Source of the DNA: Allomyces arbusculus
Lineage: Eukaryota; Blastocladiomycota; Blastocladiomycetes; Blastocladiales; Blastocladiaceae
NCBI GenBank assembly: GCA_027604705.1
Contig: JADHYV010000001.1
Coordinates: forward strand, 682,001-746,000
Direction of reading: 5' to 3'
Length of the DNA stretch: 64,000 nt
The notes under the pieces were generated by a model, which saw nothing but the letters and a program-made list of their open reading frames with translations, was not told the origin of the DNA and did not search any database. The translations under genes were made by a program, and so were the position numbers. Shown piece by piece: positions 22,904 to 35,930 of this stretch. Each line of letters begins with the position of its first letter. Positions within the stretch are counted from its first letter, which is position 1.

Positions 22904-23729
22904 TGCGTCTGTCAGGTGTCTCCCGTGTTCCTTTCATTTCTGGTGTGGTTGTGTTGGTGTGGTTTCGCTGAAGTTGGTTGGTAGGTGTTGCTCCTGACCT
23001 CGCCATCTGTACATTTCGCTTTTCTTGGTGCTTTTCCTACCCAGCCAAACGTGCCGACTTCCCTCACGTTATCCAGACAAATGACACCAGCAGCCAGCGC
23101 CGGCGCGGGTCGCGCGGACAATAGGGCTCCGCTTGCTTTTTTCCGCTGACTCGAGGTCGTCGGTTTGAGCGCAATCCATGGGGAATGCCAGCACCACGCA
23201 AAGGACACAGCACGAAGGCCCAATCGCCTGTTCTAGTGCTTTGACGGGTATGGAGCTTGGAGGGCCTTAGTTCGGCCATTGTTTGGGGAAAACTCGTCCT
23301 TGACAGGTTTTTTTGCATTATGCGTATTGATTCGAAGTTTAATTCCTAGTAGGGCTGTTTGTCTGGCATGCCAGCACTGGTAAATATCAACGCCCGCCCT
23401 TTCTGTATATGATTCCTTTGGTACGACCAGCAATGCCGGGATCAGGGTGTAATACAGCAAAAATCGCAGAGGTAACAGCAACAACCGGGCGGTAGCAAAG
23501 ACGATAGCGACGGTGGCATTGTATCAAGGAGCAAAAATGCGAAGAGTCGAGGAGGTGGAGCGCGCGCTTGTCACCGCGCAATACGCGCGCGAGCACGCAA
23601 ACCAGGCATGGAGCGAAGACGGAGCAAACCAGCCCGCTGTGCGCAGCACGAAAAATACCAGAAGCAAAAACGATACACAAAAAACGGATGATGCAAAAAG
23701 AAGTGGGTGGGCTGCGGGGTCATCTCACT
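22904..23729. other. convergent intergenic region, no gene seen
   Basis: 826 bases between the stops of TSR2 and the kinesin. Lower in GC than its surroundings over about 23200-23500. It probably holds two 3' untranslated regions; no domain-bearing frame found. Confidence 0.5.
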
Positions 23730-26700
23730 CTACCACATGTCGCTTTCGCTCAACATCGTCGGCGCCGGGTGCGCCGCATAGTACGCCGGCACATGCGCGC
23801 GTGACGGTGCGGGCGACATGTTCCGCGACGTTGGCGGTGTCGGGAGATGTGGCCTAGGCGCATCAAGTCGTGCGCGCGGGGTCGGCGACCGTGGCGCGTC
23901 AACACCCCACGGATCGTGGTCGAGCGTCATCATGGGCGTGGCAGGACGCGACGTGACAAGCGGGGTCAAGTGCCGCCCGGACCCACGGCGCGCGCCGAGC
24001 CCGGGTGTGCCCGGACGACTAGTTGGTGGGATCGGGTCGTGCGCCTTGGCGAGCGTTGCGGCCGTGGGGGTGCTCGCGAGCCGCTCAAACACGGACGAGG
24101 TCGGCGAGTGCAGCGACGAGATTGACGAGCGACGCGAACCAGCAGGACTCGTGCCGCCAACGCCGCCGCCAACAGCCGCGACGCTCGAAAGCGAACCGTG
24201 ACTCGTGCGGCGCACTGGCGTGTGCGGGGATGCGGGCGCCGCCGGGAGAATGGTCGACCGGCGGAACACAGCATCGCGCGGGGACACGGGCACGGGCGTG
24301 CTTGAGCGCGACAGGGGCGCGTTCTGCGACAGTCGGCGGGCGCGCGTGAGTCCGTGGTCGACCTGCGGGTCGTACGGCGCCGTGGGCGGGATGCTGCCGT
24401 GACTCGAGGCGCGGCGGACTCCCGGGGGCGCGGGCGCCAACGACGAGCCCGAACCACGACGGTCTGCAGCAGCCGGGATACGCAGCGGCGCGGGCCGCGG
24501 TGCACGGTACGTGCCTGCGCCAAACTCCGACCGCAGAGGCGATCCAACAACGGGCGACGACATGGATGCGGACGACGACGAGGACGACGACAAGTCGTCG
24601 TCGTACGACCGCGGCCCAATGCTCAGCGTGAGCTGCGGCGAACCCGGGCGCGACAACGACGCCGATGACACGGACGAGAGCGACGAGACGTGGCGCGGGC
24701 GGGAGTCGGCGCGAACCGCTGGCGTGGGCCGCGGCGCGGCCGGTGCCATGACGGGACTTGAGAACACTGTGAACTGCATCAATCGCTCCACGGCAGCCTG
24801 CGTCGCGGCGCAATCGGCTTCAATGTCCAGCTCGCCGGCCTCGCTGGAAACAGCTGAGTGCTCAGACCCAGCTGCACCCGCAACAGGTCCTTCTTGTGCG
24901 GCAAAGAACTGGTTCATATCGCGCAGCTTGAGTCGCTTCTCGTATTCGACGGCCGTTTGCAATGCCGCCGACCGCATGAGTAACAAGTTCTTGCGCAGCT
25001 CGGCGTTCTGCTGCTCGAGGTCGCGCACTTCGACGGCCTGGTTCCTCGCGGCGGCACGCGTCTCAATCAGCTCGTCGACTGTCTGGTGCAGCAGCGGCAG
25101 CGTCTCGTTGCGCGGCAGCGCATAGAGCAAATGACACAACCGCTCGTACGGTGACGAATCGGACGGCCGTCCACGACTCGAATCCATTGGCTCGGCCGCA
25201 TCCGCATCGTAGTCGTCCTGGTTGATTTCGGCCTGCGTGAGCCGGATCCGGTCGTCGAGGTAGGCAATCTCGGCATCGATGAGCTCGAGCCGCTCGTCAA
25301 TATAGTACGGCGTGACGTGGTCCGGCTCGATTCCGCCCGCAGCATCGACCGACGCGCGCACCATGCGTTCGCGCTCGTCCATGAGCTCATGGCGATCGGC
25401 ATACAGCCGCGTGCGCTTGGCGTGCAACGTATTCAGCTGCTGCGACCGCTGCAGCGATACGACCACGGCCTCCATGTCCTTGGCGAGCTGGAACTTGCGC
25501 ATTTCAAACATCGGGTCGTCGAGCTGGTCGTGCAGCGACGAGACCGACGAAGCCGCCGACAGTCGCCGCGCGTGGCCGTACCCAGTACTCCCGCTCATGA
25601 CCGACGCCGGGCGGCGGTACATCGGCGCGCCACCATTCGCACCGCCCGGCCGTTTAAGCTTGGCCGACACGTCCTTGAGTTTGCGCTGCGTGGCCAGAAT
25701 CTCGTCGTTACGCCGCTTGAGCAGGATCTTCTGCAGCTCGAAATTGCGCTCCCACTTCTTGGCCGACTCGACGGCAAGCCGTTCCTTGCGGCGCATCTTT
25801 TGCAGCTCGCGCTCCGTCGCCTGCACCTGCTCGCGCGCCTTGCCCTGCTCCTCGCGCATTTTCTGCAAAAGTCGCTGCCGCTCAGACTTGAGCGCATCGA
25901 CGCTCGCCTTCATCCGGCGAACGACAAACTCGGACTGCTTGGCCTGGTTGACCAACCGTGCCGCGTCGCGCTGCGCCTTTTTCAGCGCGTTCAAGTCACT
26001 GCTCAGCTGCTTGACCTTGGCCTCGTACTTGGCGCGCACCTCGCGCTCCTTGTCCCGCTCCGTGGCCGCAATCTGCGCAAGCGCCGCGTCGCGCTCGGCT
26101 TCGAGCGCAGCGAGCTGGGCCTGCGCATTGCGCAACTGCTCGTCATACTCGGACTTGAGCGCAAGGTAGGACCGCCGCGTCTTGTCGAGCTCGACCATCA
26201 GGTCCTCGTGCACGGAAATATTGGCCTGGATTTTGTGCAGCGCCTGGTAGAGCGACTTGGCGGGCTGCACCGACGTCGCGAGACTGCTTGGCGGGTCGGA
26301 CCACGCTGTGGCACTCTCCGACCCGTTGGTACTGCTGGGCGCTCGCGGCGCGCGCGACGACGTCGCGTGCTTGCCAGATGCGGACGACGCGGCGGCGCCG
26401 CGTCCTGCCGATGACGACGACGATGACGATGTTGGTGCCGGTGCGGATGCCGACACCGACACCGGCGCGCCAGGCGTATCCGTCCATGCGGGTACGTGCA
26501 TCGTCTCTATCCCAAGCGGCGAATCGAATTCTCGCGACAAGTCGGCGAGAGCCTGGTCCGGGTCCTTTGCTGCGAGCTCGTCGTAGGCCTTGGCCGCAGC
26601 ACCGCCCTCCTCATCACTCTCGTCGTCCTCGTTGTCATCATGATGCGGCTTGAGATCGTCAAACGTCGGGAACAGCGACTCGTCCAACAAATGCGCATCC

Positions 26701-29061
26701 ACATCCTCATCCCCACCCCACGCATCTGCGGCCTGCCGCTTATTCCGCGCCGTCCACTTGGCCATATCCTTGCGCACCGCCGACCGTGCGCGTTCGAGCG
26801 TCATTTCCATCAAGTTCTCCCCGCCATCCCCATCCAGGTCCGGATGCAACGCATCATCATCGTCATCGTCTTCCTCGTGCATGCCGTCCGACTCGGTCTC
26901 CCACCCAGCCGAGTCCGTCGACCCGGCAATCGAAAACCTAAACCGTGCGGGACTCGCGGGCACGCTCCCGCCCGCTGCCGCAACCGCAGCGGGATTCGTT
27001 GCGGCCATGGCCGACGAGACGGCGGCCGCCTGGTGCTTGAGCGCCGTGAGTTCCACTTCGCGCTCGTGCAAGTCGTGCTGCAAGTGCGTGATCTTGGTCA
27101 GATACTCGAGAACCAGCGGGTTCGGTTCCGGGATACTGCGCGCCGGCGTGGCGCCGTCCGTTGGGGCAGGCACGTCGTCAAGACTCGCGCGGTGCCGCAC
27201 GCCGTTCTCGTGCTGCTCGAGCAATAACGTATCGCGCTCGGCCTGTGCGCGCGTCAAGCCCTGCTCGAGCGACCGAATCCGCTTTTGCAGCTGGTGCACG
27301 CGGGCCTCGAGCTGTTGCTTGACGGCCTCGAGCATCGCAACCTTGGCCCGAAGCGCCGGATCCGCGGCCGCGGCGGTCGTCGGGGTCGACGGCACCGGCA
27401 TCGCGCCAAACAGGCCGTACTGGTCGCGCACGGTCGCGAGTTCTACCTTCAATTTCGCAATCTGCGCGCGCAACTGCTGCACTTCCATGGGCGATGCGCT
27501 GGCGACCTGCGCATTGATCGCCACCTTGTTCTTGATATTCCGTGCGCGGTTCGCGTACTTGAGCGTGTTCAGCGTCTCTTGGAAATTCGAGTCCGCGGGC
27601 GAGACACACGCGAGCATCAGCGTCTGCGCGTTCCCGCCGAGCGAATCTTGCAGAAGACGTGTCAATTTCGAGTCGCGGTACGGCACGTGCACGGCGGTCC
27701 CGCGCTCCAGCCGCGTTTCGTCGCCGAGGGCAGAGATCACGTTGCCAAGGGCGAGCAGGCCGGCGTTGATGGAAATGCCCTCCTTGGCGCGCGTGCCCGC
27801 GGCGTGCGTTTTCTTGAGCCGTTCGGAGCCCGCAAGGTCGACGAAATGGAACTTGCACGCGATGCGCTCGGCGATCCCGTCGGCACCGACTTTGGTCAGA
27901 CGGAGCGTCACGGAAAAGATGGCGTGGGAGCGAGAGGAAACCATGTTCATGTCGGTCGACCCGACGGTACGGTTGAGCGAGCCCTTAGCGAGAAACCTGT
28001 TTATCGAATAAACGGTCAGTGTCACGCCGGGATCGGGACCAACCAAAACGACAAGATTAACGTACGAAAGCACCTCATCTGGTGTCTTGCACTCCTCCTC
28101 TCGCGCGCCCGCCCAGACAATCACCCCATTCTCCTCGCGAATCCGCACCGAATCAGTGCGTGCACGTCCGCTGCTGGCCGCAAACGGCAGTGGATTCGCG
28201 TCGCGGTGCGCTGGCGGGTTGAGCAAATCGACGACCTCTTCGTTATAGAGCTCGAGAAACGAGACAGTCACGGTAAACGCGGCGGGCGGCGGGTAGAGCC
28301 TGGGCAAGTCGGCAAAGATGGCGCGCACGGCGCGTGGCACGATGCCTTGGTGCTCAGTGTGGATATTGCCATCGAGGGCCGTGCCCATGGAGAAGGTCTT
28401 GCCCGACCCGGTCTAGTGGATCGATGCAGCCCGATGCAGGGCAGGTTAGGAGCAGAACGCGGAAGCGAAGGGGCCATGAAATGTTCGCGTCAGCAGGGAT
28501 AAATGGGAGGTGATCATGGGGCGCGTCATGACCTCCGGGCGGCAGTAAAGCGCACACACACACGCCAGCAGCGCACAGGCAGCACCACCACCACGCGCGA
28601 ATTCGACAGACAGGATAGATCCGCGACCGCCACTCGTGGCATGGCGCGGCCACGGGCGGTCGGTACGACGCTGGGCCGACCGTCTGTGCGCAGTGCGGCG
28701 GGGTGGTGCGCCCACCAAATCGCGGCCACCATGGCCACCATGCCCCCCAACAATCCAGCAATGAATACGATCGCCAATACGCAATCCAACGCACCTGGCC
28801 GTAGGCAAGAATGGTTGCATGGAACCCTTGCAAGAACTTGGCCGTGAGCGGGGCCACGGCCTTGTCGTAGACGGACCGCTGCGCGGCATCGGCGCCAAAG
28901 ACGTGGTCGAACGTGAAGGCGCGGTCGGCGCCCAAAACGACTTGCGCCGTGCCTGGAATTAGCGAGATGCACTCGGACGCATTCGCGCGCACCTCGCGCG
29001 TGTTGAGCGGGCGCACGCGCACGGCCGCCTGCACCGACGAGGTCGTGGGTGCGCTGCTCAT
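23730..29061 (-). CDS. kinesin-4 family motor (KIF4/KIF21-like)
   Basis: Microtubule plus-end motor of 1626 residues. Exons are 29061-28795, 28412-28066 and 27996-23730. The 382-nt first intron splits the ATP-binding loop, leaving AYGQ in exon 1 and TGSGKTFSMG in exon 2; the 69-nt second intron is read through in-frame if ignored. Motor hallmarks: FTFDHVFGADAAQ, NMVSSRSHAIFS (switch I), DLAGSERLKKT (switch II), PYRDSKLTRLLQDSLGGN and NTLKYANRARNIKNK. GSLNRTVGSTDMN and the neck fit kinesin-4. Residues about 390-1150 hold long coiled coils; the last 400 residues are Ser/Pro/Arg-rich with many SP and TP sites. No WD40 repeats are seen, so it is closer to KIF4 than KIF21, but the KIF4 Cys-rich domain is not visible. 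Confidence 0.92.
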
Positions 29062-29778
29062 GGTCTTGGTTGGTAGTTGTTGCCCGCGCAATGGGTCCGA
29101 TTGAGCTAAAAAGGGCGGGGCTGGGTGTCGAGTGTCGAGTTGGGCCGGGCCGGGCCGCGGGTAGACTGGGAGACTGGCTCGGCCGTCGGCACAGGTAGAG
29201 ATCGGCTTGGATGTGGTCAAGGCCGGTGCGGGGGCGGCGCTCAAGCGGTCAGGGCCCGGTCGCAGAGGCCGCGCAAGCGGAGCGGGTTCGCGCGGTGGTC
29301 GTGGCCAGATCGAACGCAGGGGCAGCGGAGCAGAGTGAAGCAGGACCCAAGTGTGCGGCGGCAAGTCGTAGTCCGCGAAGAAGAGGGAGCGGTCAGTGTG
29401 CGGTCGGTGCTTGCGACTTGCGGTTTGGCTGGGTCCTCCACGTCGGCGGCCAAGTGGTGGAAGCTGGCGGCTCCTTGAGCGGTGCAGCCCCAGGTGCGAA
29501 TTCGTCAGCTGACCGCACCGCTCAAGCACGGCTCACCCCACGCGCGGCTTGACGTGGGACAAGTGACGTCAGCGCCCGCCCAGAGCCGCTGGTTCCGTCC
29601 AAGAGACTGCCCCGGCACGTGGGTCCACGGCGTGATCATCAACCGTCATTTCAGCGTCGCAGCCGGCCGATCGTGCTCCACCGCGAAACCGTCCATCGCA
29701 GCGCCGACCGCTGCACGACGACGCTCGACCCACTCGACGGCGCACGACGACTGCCGGCATCCCTGGCCGCAAACCAAC
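29062..29778. promoter_or_regulatory. divergent upstream region of kinesin and MIC60
   Basis: 717 bases between two divergent start codons. No recognised element; frames are GC-driven shadows. Confidence 0.4.
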
Positions 29779-31984
29779 ATGAGTCTTTTGCGATTGACCA
29801 GCAGGGCCCTGCGCCCCGCTGCCGCCCGCGCGCGCCCCGTATGTCGCCAGCCCCGCTCCATCGCCATGCTTCAGCCATTTCTCCCGGTGGAGAAGATACC
29901 AACCGTGCTCCCGGATCGCGTCCCTGCGCGCGCGACCCTTTTTTTTTTTTTCCACCTAGGTGCCCCGCGGTGTGCGCGCCCTGGCCACGACCCCGTCAAC
30001 CGACGACGCGGCCAAGCTCTCCGCCGCGAAGGACGCCGCAACACCGGCGCCCGCTGTTGCTGCCCCCGCTGCCGCTGCCGCCGCGGCCCCGAAAATTGCC
30101 AAGCCCGACGAGGAGCCCGAGGCCGACGGCGACAAACCGCTCTTCTCGCCCGTGAAGCGGGTGCTCTACTCTGGTCTCTTCCTCGCCGCGATTGGCGTGA
30201 CCGGCACGATCTACCATGCCGCGCACGATGACACGTTCCGCGGCTCGCTCAAGCAGTCGGTGCCCTTCCTGCCCTGGGACTGGCTCGCCTACGAGACGCA
30301 AGTCGTCGAATCGACCGTGAGCCACATGGTCGAGGAGGCCGAGCATGTCGTGGAGCATATGGTCGAGGAGGCCGAGCATATCGTGGAGCATATGGTCGAG
30401 GAGGCCGAGCATATCGTCGAGGAAGTCGAGCACATGGCCGAAGATGTGGTCAAGGAAGCCAAAAAGGAGATGTGGCACGTCGCGGAGGAGTCGGTCTCGC
30501 CGTCGCCGTCCCCCAAGCCCGCGAAACGGTCCTCGAGTCGCTCGCCTAAGCCGGCGCCCGTCCCCGCTGCCGCGGAGGCCATCGCCGCACCGGCACCGAC
30601 GCCCGCCGTCGCTGTTGTTCCCGCTGCCGTCCCCATTGTCGCTGTCGCTGCGCCGGCCCCGCGGTCGCTGTCCGCCGAAATCGACGCGGCCGTTGCGCGC
30701 GCCGAGACGGATACCCCCGCTGCCCCCGCGGACCCGGCCAAGCGCCCGCTCGGCCGGTCCAAGGCCATCGATTCGCTGCAGCACTCGCTGAACCGGCTCA
30801 ACGCCATCTTCTCGGCGCTCGCACAGACGGCGCCCGAGGTGCGCCCGTCGGTCAACAAGATCAAAGACGTGCTGCGGTCGGCCGAGCAGGACCTCGACGT
30901 GATCACCACGCAGCTCGATGCTCTCACCGACGAGCAGAACGTGCTGGCCGCCGCGCTGCTGGAGCAGCAGGCTACTGAATTCGCGGCGACGCTCGAACAG
31001 CACGAGGCCAACTTGCGCACGCAGTTTGCCGCGCGCGAGGCTGCGCTCGTCGACGAGGCCAACCGGAGCATTGACGCTGTTTCGGCCAAAGCCACGAAGG
31101 ACCTGCACCAGCACGAGGCGCAATGGGCCGCGCAGACGCAGGCGATGCTGCAGCAGCAGGCGACGGAACTCGAGGCGACGTGGCGCCGGCAAGTGCAGGA
31201 CAAGCTCGATCACGAGCGCAACGGGCGGCTGGCCCGGCTCGACCACCTGCACCTGAAGCTCAAGTACCTCGAGAAGATGTGTAAGATCAACACGGAGAAG
31301 CTGCACAAGTCGTACCACATCCACTCGATGTACTCGGCGCTGCAGGCGCTGCAGACGACCTTGTTCGAGGACCGTACGGGCACGGCGCCGCGCACGCCGT
31401 TCAAGTCGCAGTGGGACCTGCTCTACAAGCTGTCGCTCAACGACCCGCTCGTGACGGCCGTCCTGGACTCGGTCTCGGAAGAGGCACAGACGCAGGGCAT
31501 CGCGTCGTTCCCGGAACTGCACGTGCGATTCACGCAAGCTGTAGCCCCCGAAGTGCGGCACGCGGCGATGCTGCCGACGCGCGAACAGTCGGTCACGCAC
31601 TCGCTCGTCTCGCTGCTCACCTCGGTCCTGCCTGCGCGCGAGAACGGCGACTCGCTGCTCGCCGTCCCGCAAGCGCGCGCGACCGACGTCCCGCCCGTCG
31701 GATTCGTTTCATACACGCTCTCGCGCGCTCTTTCGGCGCTGCTGATCCCCAAGGCGCCCGGACTCTACAAGGAGAACGACATGGAGTCGGTTCTCGCGCG
31801 CGTCGAGTACCACTTGCAGCGCGAGGACCTGGATGCGGCGACGCGTGAATTGAATGCACTGACCGGCTGGCCCAAGCGGCTCGTGCAGGGGTGGCTCAAA
31901 GAGGCGCGCCGGTACCTCGAGGTCAAGATGGCCATGGACGTGTTGCAGACGCAGGTCGGGTTGCAGTCGCTCGGCGCCGTCTAA
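29779..31984 (+). CDS. MIC60: MICOS subunit MIC60 (mitofilin)
   Basis: Inner-membrane protein that builds crista junctions. Exon 1 (29779-29838) encodes the presequence MSLLRLTSRALRPAAARAR; the donor GTATGT at 29839 and a T13 tract before the acceptor define a 121-nt intron; exon 2 is 29960-31984. Total 694 residues. A transmembrane helix (VLYSGLFLAAIGVTGTIY) follows an Ala-rich linker. Next come three 11-residue repeats of the HMVEEAEH type, Pro/Ala-rich sequence and a long coiled coil. The C-terminal mitofilin domain includes SFPELHVRFTQAVAPEVRHAA, LSRALSALLIPK, RVEYHLQREDLDAATRELNALTGWPKRLVQGWLKEARRYLEV. A second possible donor at about 29884 would lengthen exon 1 without changing frame. 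Confidence 0.93.
30323..30421 (+). repeat. three 33-bp tandem repeats in MIC60
   Basis: Three nearly identical 33-bp units begin at 30323, 30356 and 30389 and encode HMVEEAEHVVE, HMVEEAEHIVE and HMVEEAEHIVE. The 11-residue period suits a coiled coil. They lie just after the membrane helix, facing the intermembrane space. Confidence 0.95.
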
Positions 31985-32537
31985 GGCGTAGGGCCGTCGG
32001 CGTGTGTGGAGGTCGTCGGGAAGCGGTCGCGTCTCATTTTTAGATTACCTATTCGTTACGGCCGCCCCCCCCTTGGCCCTTGCCCGCGCGTGGGCGGGCT
32101 GCGTCGTGTCGTCGTCTTCTTGGCGTCGTCGACGCGCGTGCTGCTCTGATTGTTGCTGGCGGTGGTTTGTCTGTCTGTCCTCGTTCTTTTTCATCTGCAA
32201 TCCCCCCTCTTCGAACAGCAGCACATTTTGGGAATATTTCAGTCAACGATGTCACTTTGAAACCACGGCGTCTTTGGCGTTTGCGATGCAGGCCAATCAC
32301 AAACCGCCGCTGTGCCTCGGGCTGCAGGTCTCTTGCACCCATTGGGCTTGTGGCGAATCATGCGGCCGAAGTGGGACGGATTTCCACAAAGTCGCTGCCG
32401 CTGGGTCCGAGCCAAAAGCGCCGACCCAAGGCCACGATCCAAATTACAAGGAGACGCGCCGAGAGCATCAACTCGCTTCCCCCCTCTCTCTCCCTCTCTC
32501 TCCACATCGACATTGAGCAACACCACTTTCCCACCTG
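31985..32537. other. intergenic, no gene seen
   Basis: 553 bases between MIC60 and the downstream amidase, same strand. It holds C- and T-rich tracts just before the amidase start (about 32470-32510), resembling a pyrimidine-rich fungal promoter. Confidence 0.45.
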
Positions 32538-34521
32538 GTGGAGAACATGCCCGGCGCCAACACCGACCCAGCCGTCGCCATGACCACTATGCCCAACGAC
32601 ACCAGCGTGACCCTCCCCGCGTCCGGGACCAGCGACGACACGCCGCGCTCGACGCCGACCGATCCGCACCCGCCCGTCTCGATCCCGATGGCCGTCCTCG
32701 ACCCGTCCACCGTCGTCTACGAGCACCCGCACGCCAAGGCCCCCGTCTTGACGGGCAGACTCGCCCTATCCGCCGTCGTCTACGCGATGCGCTACACACC
32801 GGGCGTCGCGCGGTACATTTGGGCTGACGGCGGCATGTTTGCCCTGCGCGACGCCGAGCTTCCCGAGGACGCGACGCACTTGCCGCTCGTCCCGCCGACC
32901 AAGGCGCAGGAGGCCACTGCCAGTACGAATCCCGTCAACGTGGATGATTTCCTGCGCGTGGCGCCGCCCCCCGCCGGAACGGGAGCGGTGTTCCGGTTCC
33001 CGACAATCCGGGATTATCATGAGAAGTACCGGTCGGGTGCAACGACACCGACGGCGGTCATCGACGCAATTTTGGCGAGTATCGCCGACACGCAGCGCGC
33101 GACTGATGCGCACCCGGATATGAAAACGTTTGTCGTGATCGACGAAGCGCACGCGCGCGCACAGGCCGCGGCCAGTACCGCGCGGTGGGCCGCGGGTCAC
33201 CCGATCTCGATCCTCGACGGTGTGCCTGTGGCCATCAAGGACGAAATGGACGTGGCGGGTTTACGCTACGCCATGTACGGCACAGAATTCCTGAACGAGG
33301 GCAAGGGCGCGTCGCCCGACGACTCTGAGTGCGTCGCTCGCTTGCGTGCGTGCGGCGCGATCGTCGTGGGTAAAACCAGTATGGCCGAGCTCGGGATTGA
33401 GACGTTGGGCGCGAACCCGAACCCGCGCACAGGAGTCTCGCGGAACCCGTATAACCCGGACCGGCATACGGGCGGGTCGAGTGGCGGGAGTGCCGCGGCC
33501 GTCGCGTCCGGGATCGTGCCGCTCGCCGTTGGTGCTGACGGGGGCGGGAGTGTGCGGATCCCGGCAGCGTTTTGTGGAGTCTGGGGTTTGAAACCCACCT
33601 GGGGCCGGATTTCGTCGGCGCCGTCGTTCAACTTGGATCCGTCGACAGGCCATATTGGTCCGTTGGGCGCGTCGCTCGAGGATGTCGCGATCGCGTACGC
33701 GGTCATGGCGGGGGCGGATAAGAAGGCGCCGTACTCGGAGTTTCAACCGCGTCCGGCGCTGCCACTGTACCTCGGTGTTGCGCAGCGTAAGGCGCCGTTG
33801 CGGATTGGTGTCTACCACGAGTACTTCAACGATGCGTCCGAAGGCATGGTCACGGCGTGCCAGGCCGCCCTGGATCACTTGGTCAAGGCACACGGCGCGC
33901 AGATTGTGAATATCGCGATTCCGCACTTGGCGCTGGCCCGGGTCGCGCAAACGATGACGATCTCGTCGGAGATTTTCAATTTGGTGCGCACCTACAAGGG
34001 CGGGAAGCACATCCACGATGTGTCGCTACCGACGCAGGTGATCATGGAGGCGCAGCAGAATTGCACGCTCGATGTACGTTTGCTTCCGCTCCTCGCTTCT
34101 GAGATCGCTCTTCAGCTCACAAGCGGGGGCGGCTGTATTGTAGGACTACCTCCGCGCGCAACGCCTGCGCACGCGTATGATTGCTCACATCAAGGCGCTC
34201 TTTGACCACCGCGTCGACCTGATTGCGCTGCCGATGACAGGCATCGTCGCGCCGCCGATTCACCCGGCCGCACACGTTGCCGGCATCTCGGACGTGCCGT
34301 CGACCGTCGAGATCATGAAGTATGCGTTTCTGTCAAACCTGACGGGTAACCCGGCCTTGACGTGTCCTGTTGGTGTTGACAAGGAGGGGACACCCGTGGG
34401 GTTGCAGTTGATTGCGCCGTGGTGGGCCGAGGACGAGCTGTTAGCCGCGGGCAAGTTGGTCGAGGAGGTGGTGGTCGCAAACCGGACCCAGCCGAAGGTG
34501 TACTACCCTGTGCTGCTGTGA
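32538..34521 (+). CDS. amidase-signature hydrolase 1
   Basis: Hydrolyses an amide bond; the substrate cannot be told. Exons 32538-34073 and 34144-34521 (70-nt intron, phase 0) give 637 residues. The Ser-cisSer-Lys triad is visible: Lys in GVPVAIKDEMD, cis-Ser in HTGGSSGGSAAAVASG and nucleophile Ser in GADGGGSVRIPAAFCG. An N-terminal extension of about 140 residues precedes the core and may be a separate small domain (YIWADGGMFALRDAELPE). The C-terminus keeps LPMTGIVAPPIHP and GNPALTCPVGVDKEGTPVGLQLIAPWWAEDELL. Several in-frame Met codons near the start make the exact N-terminus uncertain. It is not closely similar to the second amidase at 36.7 kb. Confidence 0.9.
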
Positions 34522-34878
34522 GGATGAGGGGCTCGGAGGGCTGGGTGGGTTGGTGATAATGATAGACGCAGGGGGGGGGGGGGGTTGTGCGGAGCCGTTT
34601 GAGATGTATAGAGGACCCGCTTGCTGGTTCCTTCAGATGATTTTGCGGCCATGGCCGATAATTCCAAGATCATTTTGGTGAAATTGCTTGGCATGGTTGA
34701 AGCGGCACGCGATTCTGTGATATTATAAGTGGTGGTCCCAGCAGAGCTTCAACGAAGCGAATCTGACCAGACTCCAGGCGTCCATTTCCTGGATAACAAC
34801 CAACAACGCACATGAACGAATACAAAGCGGATGCGTCAAGGTATCACGATAGTCGAATCCAACGGTCCCCACACTCAC
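34522..34878. other. convergent intergenic region with G14 run
   Basis: 357 bases between the stops of amidase 1 and the phosphodiesterase. It contains 14 consecutive G at 34571-34584. No gene seen. Confidence 0.6.
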
Positions 34879-35930
34879 TTACGCAACAGCACCGCCACCC
34901 GTCGTCACTTCAATTGGAACCGGCAGCGGCTCGACGACCGGGTCCACCTCGGCCGCCTTCCCGTGCCCCTTCACCATCGCCGCCACGGCCTCCCTCGGCT
35001 CCGGTGCCACCACTTTTGCCGCAGCGACCGCCGCATCGCACGCACGAACGCACTTGCCGACGTAATCAGAGATGATATCGTCGACCCCAATCGCGATCAC
35101 CGCATCCAGGTCCTCGTCTTTGTCGACCGTCCACACCGAAACCGTGTACCCGGCCGCCTGCCGCTTCCGCACCCAGTCCGGGTTCGCAATCACCACGTCC
35201 TTGTGAATCGAGAAGTTGTCGACGGATCCGTAAAAGCACCAGGCGAGTGTGAGCGACCGGCCGATGAACGACCGCTTGACGGGCAACGACCGCGGCGGGA
35301 GCGAGAAGAGGAAGTGCGGTGACCAAATCCCGAGCGTGATGCGCGGCAGGAGCGGCGCGTACTGCGGCTGCTCGAGGAGAACGCGCAGGTGCGTCATGAT
35401 GGCGAGCGGGTTGTCAAACTATCGCGCAACAGCCGTCGCGTGAGCACGTTTTCGGCCAGGTGCGCACAAACGCGTGAAAACGTGCGGACCTTGATGTCAA
35501 TGATCATCGTCAAGTCCTGCCGCGCGTGCCCAAGCACCAAGTCGAGCACCTCGACGAGCCTCGGAATCGGCGCCGACTTGGGCCCTGCTTCTGGGTGCGC
35601 GTCCGACAAGAGCAGCACCTTTCCGGGCGTCGTAAAGCAGTCCTTGTAGCCCAAATTGGTCTTGATGGCCTGGAATTGCTGCAGTTCAGCCCACGTGTAG
35701 TTCGTGACGCTGCCCTTGCCCGTGGTCGCGCGGTCGAGCACGGCATCGTGCAGAATGACAATCTCGTTGTCCTTGGTCAGCCGGATGTCGAGCTCAAGCC
35801 CGTCGGCGCCCGCGGCGAGTGCGGCCTCGAATGAGCTCACCGTGTTTTCCGGGTAGAGCGCGGCGACGCCGCGGTGGCCGAGGCACCGTGGCCGCTTAGA
35901 GATGGTTGTGCTGGTGGTCGTCGTCGTCAT
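34879..35930 (-). CDS. glycerophosphodiester phosphodiesterase (GDPD)
   Basis: Cleaves glycerophosphodiesters or, in the fungal Pgc1 branch, phosphatidylglycerol. Exons 35930-35490 and 35418-34879, joined by a 71-nt intron, give 326 residues and restore the motif DIKFDNP. Family motifs: LGHRGVAALYPENTVSSFEAAL (HRG and EN), GLELDIRLTKDNEIVILHDAVLDRATTGKG (ELD, HD). A late hydrophobic stretch (SLTLAWCFYGSVDNFSIHKD) and VSVWTVDKDEDLDAVIAIGVDDIISDY complete the TIM barrel. The closest type is the fungal phosphatidylglycerol phospholipase C, by length and the DIKFDNP motif. No signal peptide. Confidence 0.9.

Noticed and set aside
24511-28502. Several long plus-strand frames (200-450 residues) opposite the kinesin
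   Set aside because: They mirror the codon bias of the kinesin on the other strand, contain no domain, and the motor motifs are clear on the minus strand.
28413-28794. Long first kinesin intron as a nested gene
   Set aside because: Frames within it are short and domain-free, and the intron restores the P-loop exactly when removed.
29996-31672. 558-residue minus-strand frame opposite MIC60
   Set aside because: Arg/Leu/Gly-rich shadow of the MIC60 coding sequence with no start context or domain.
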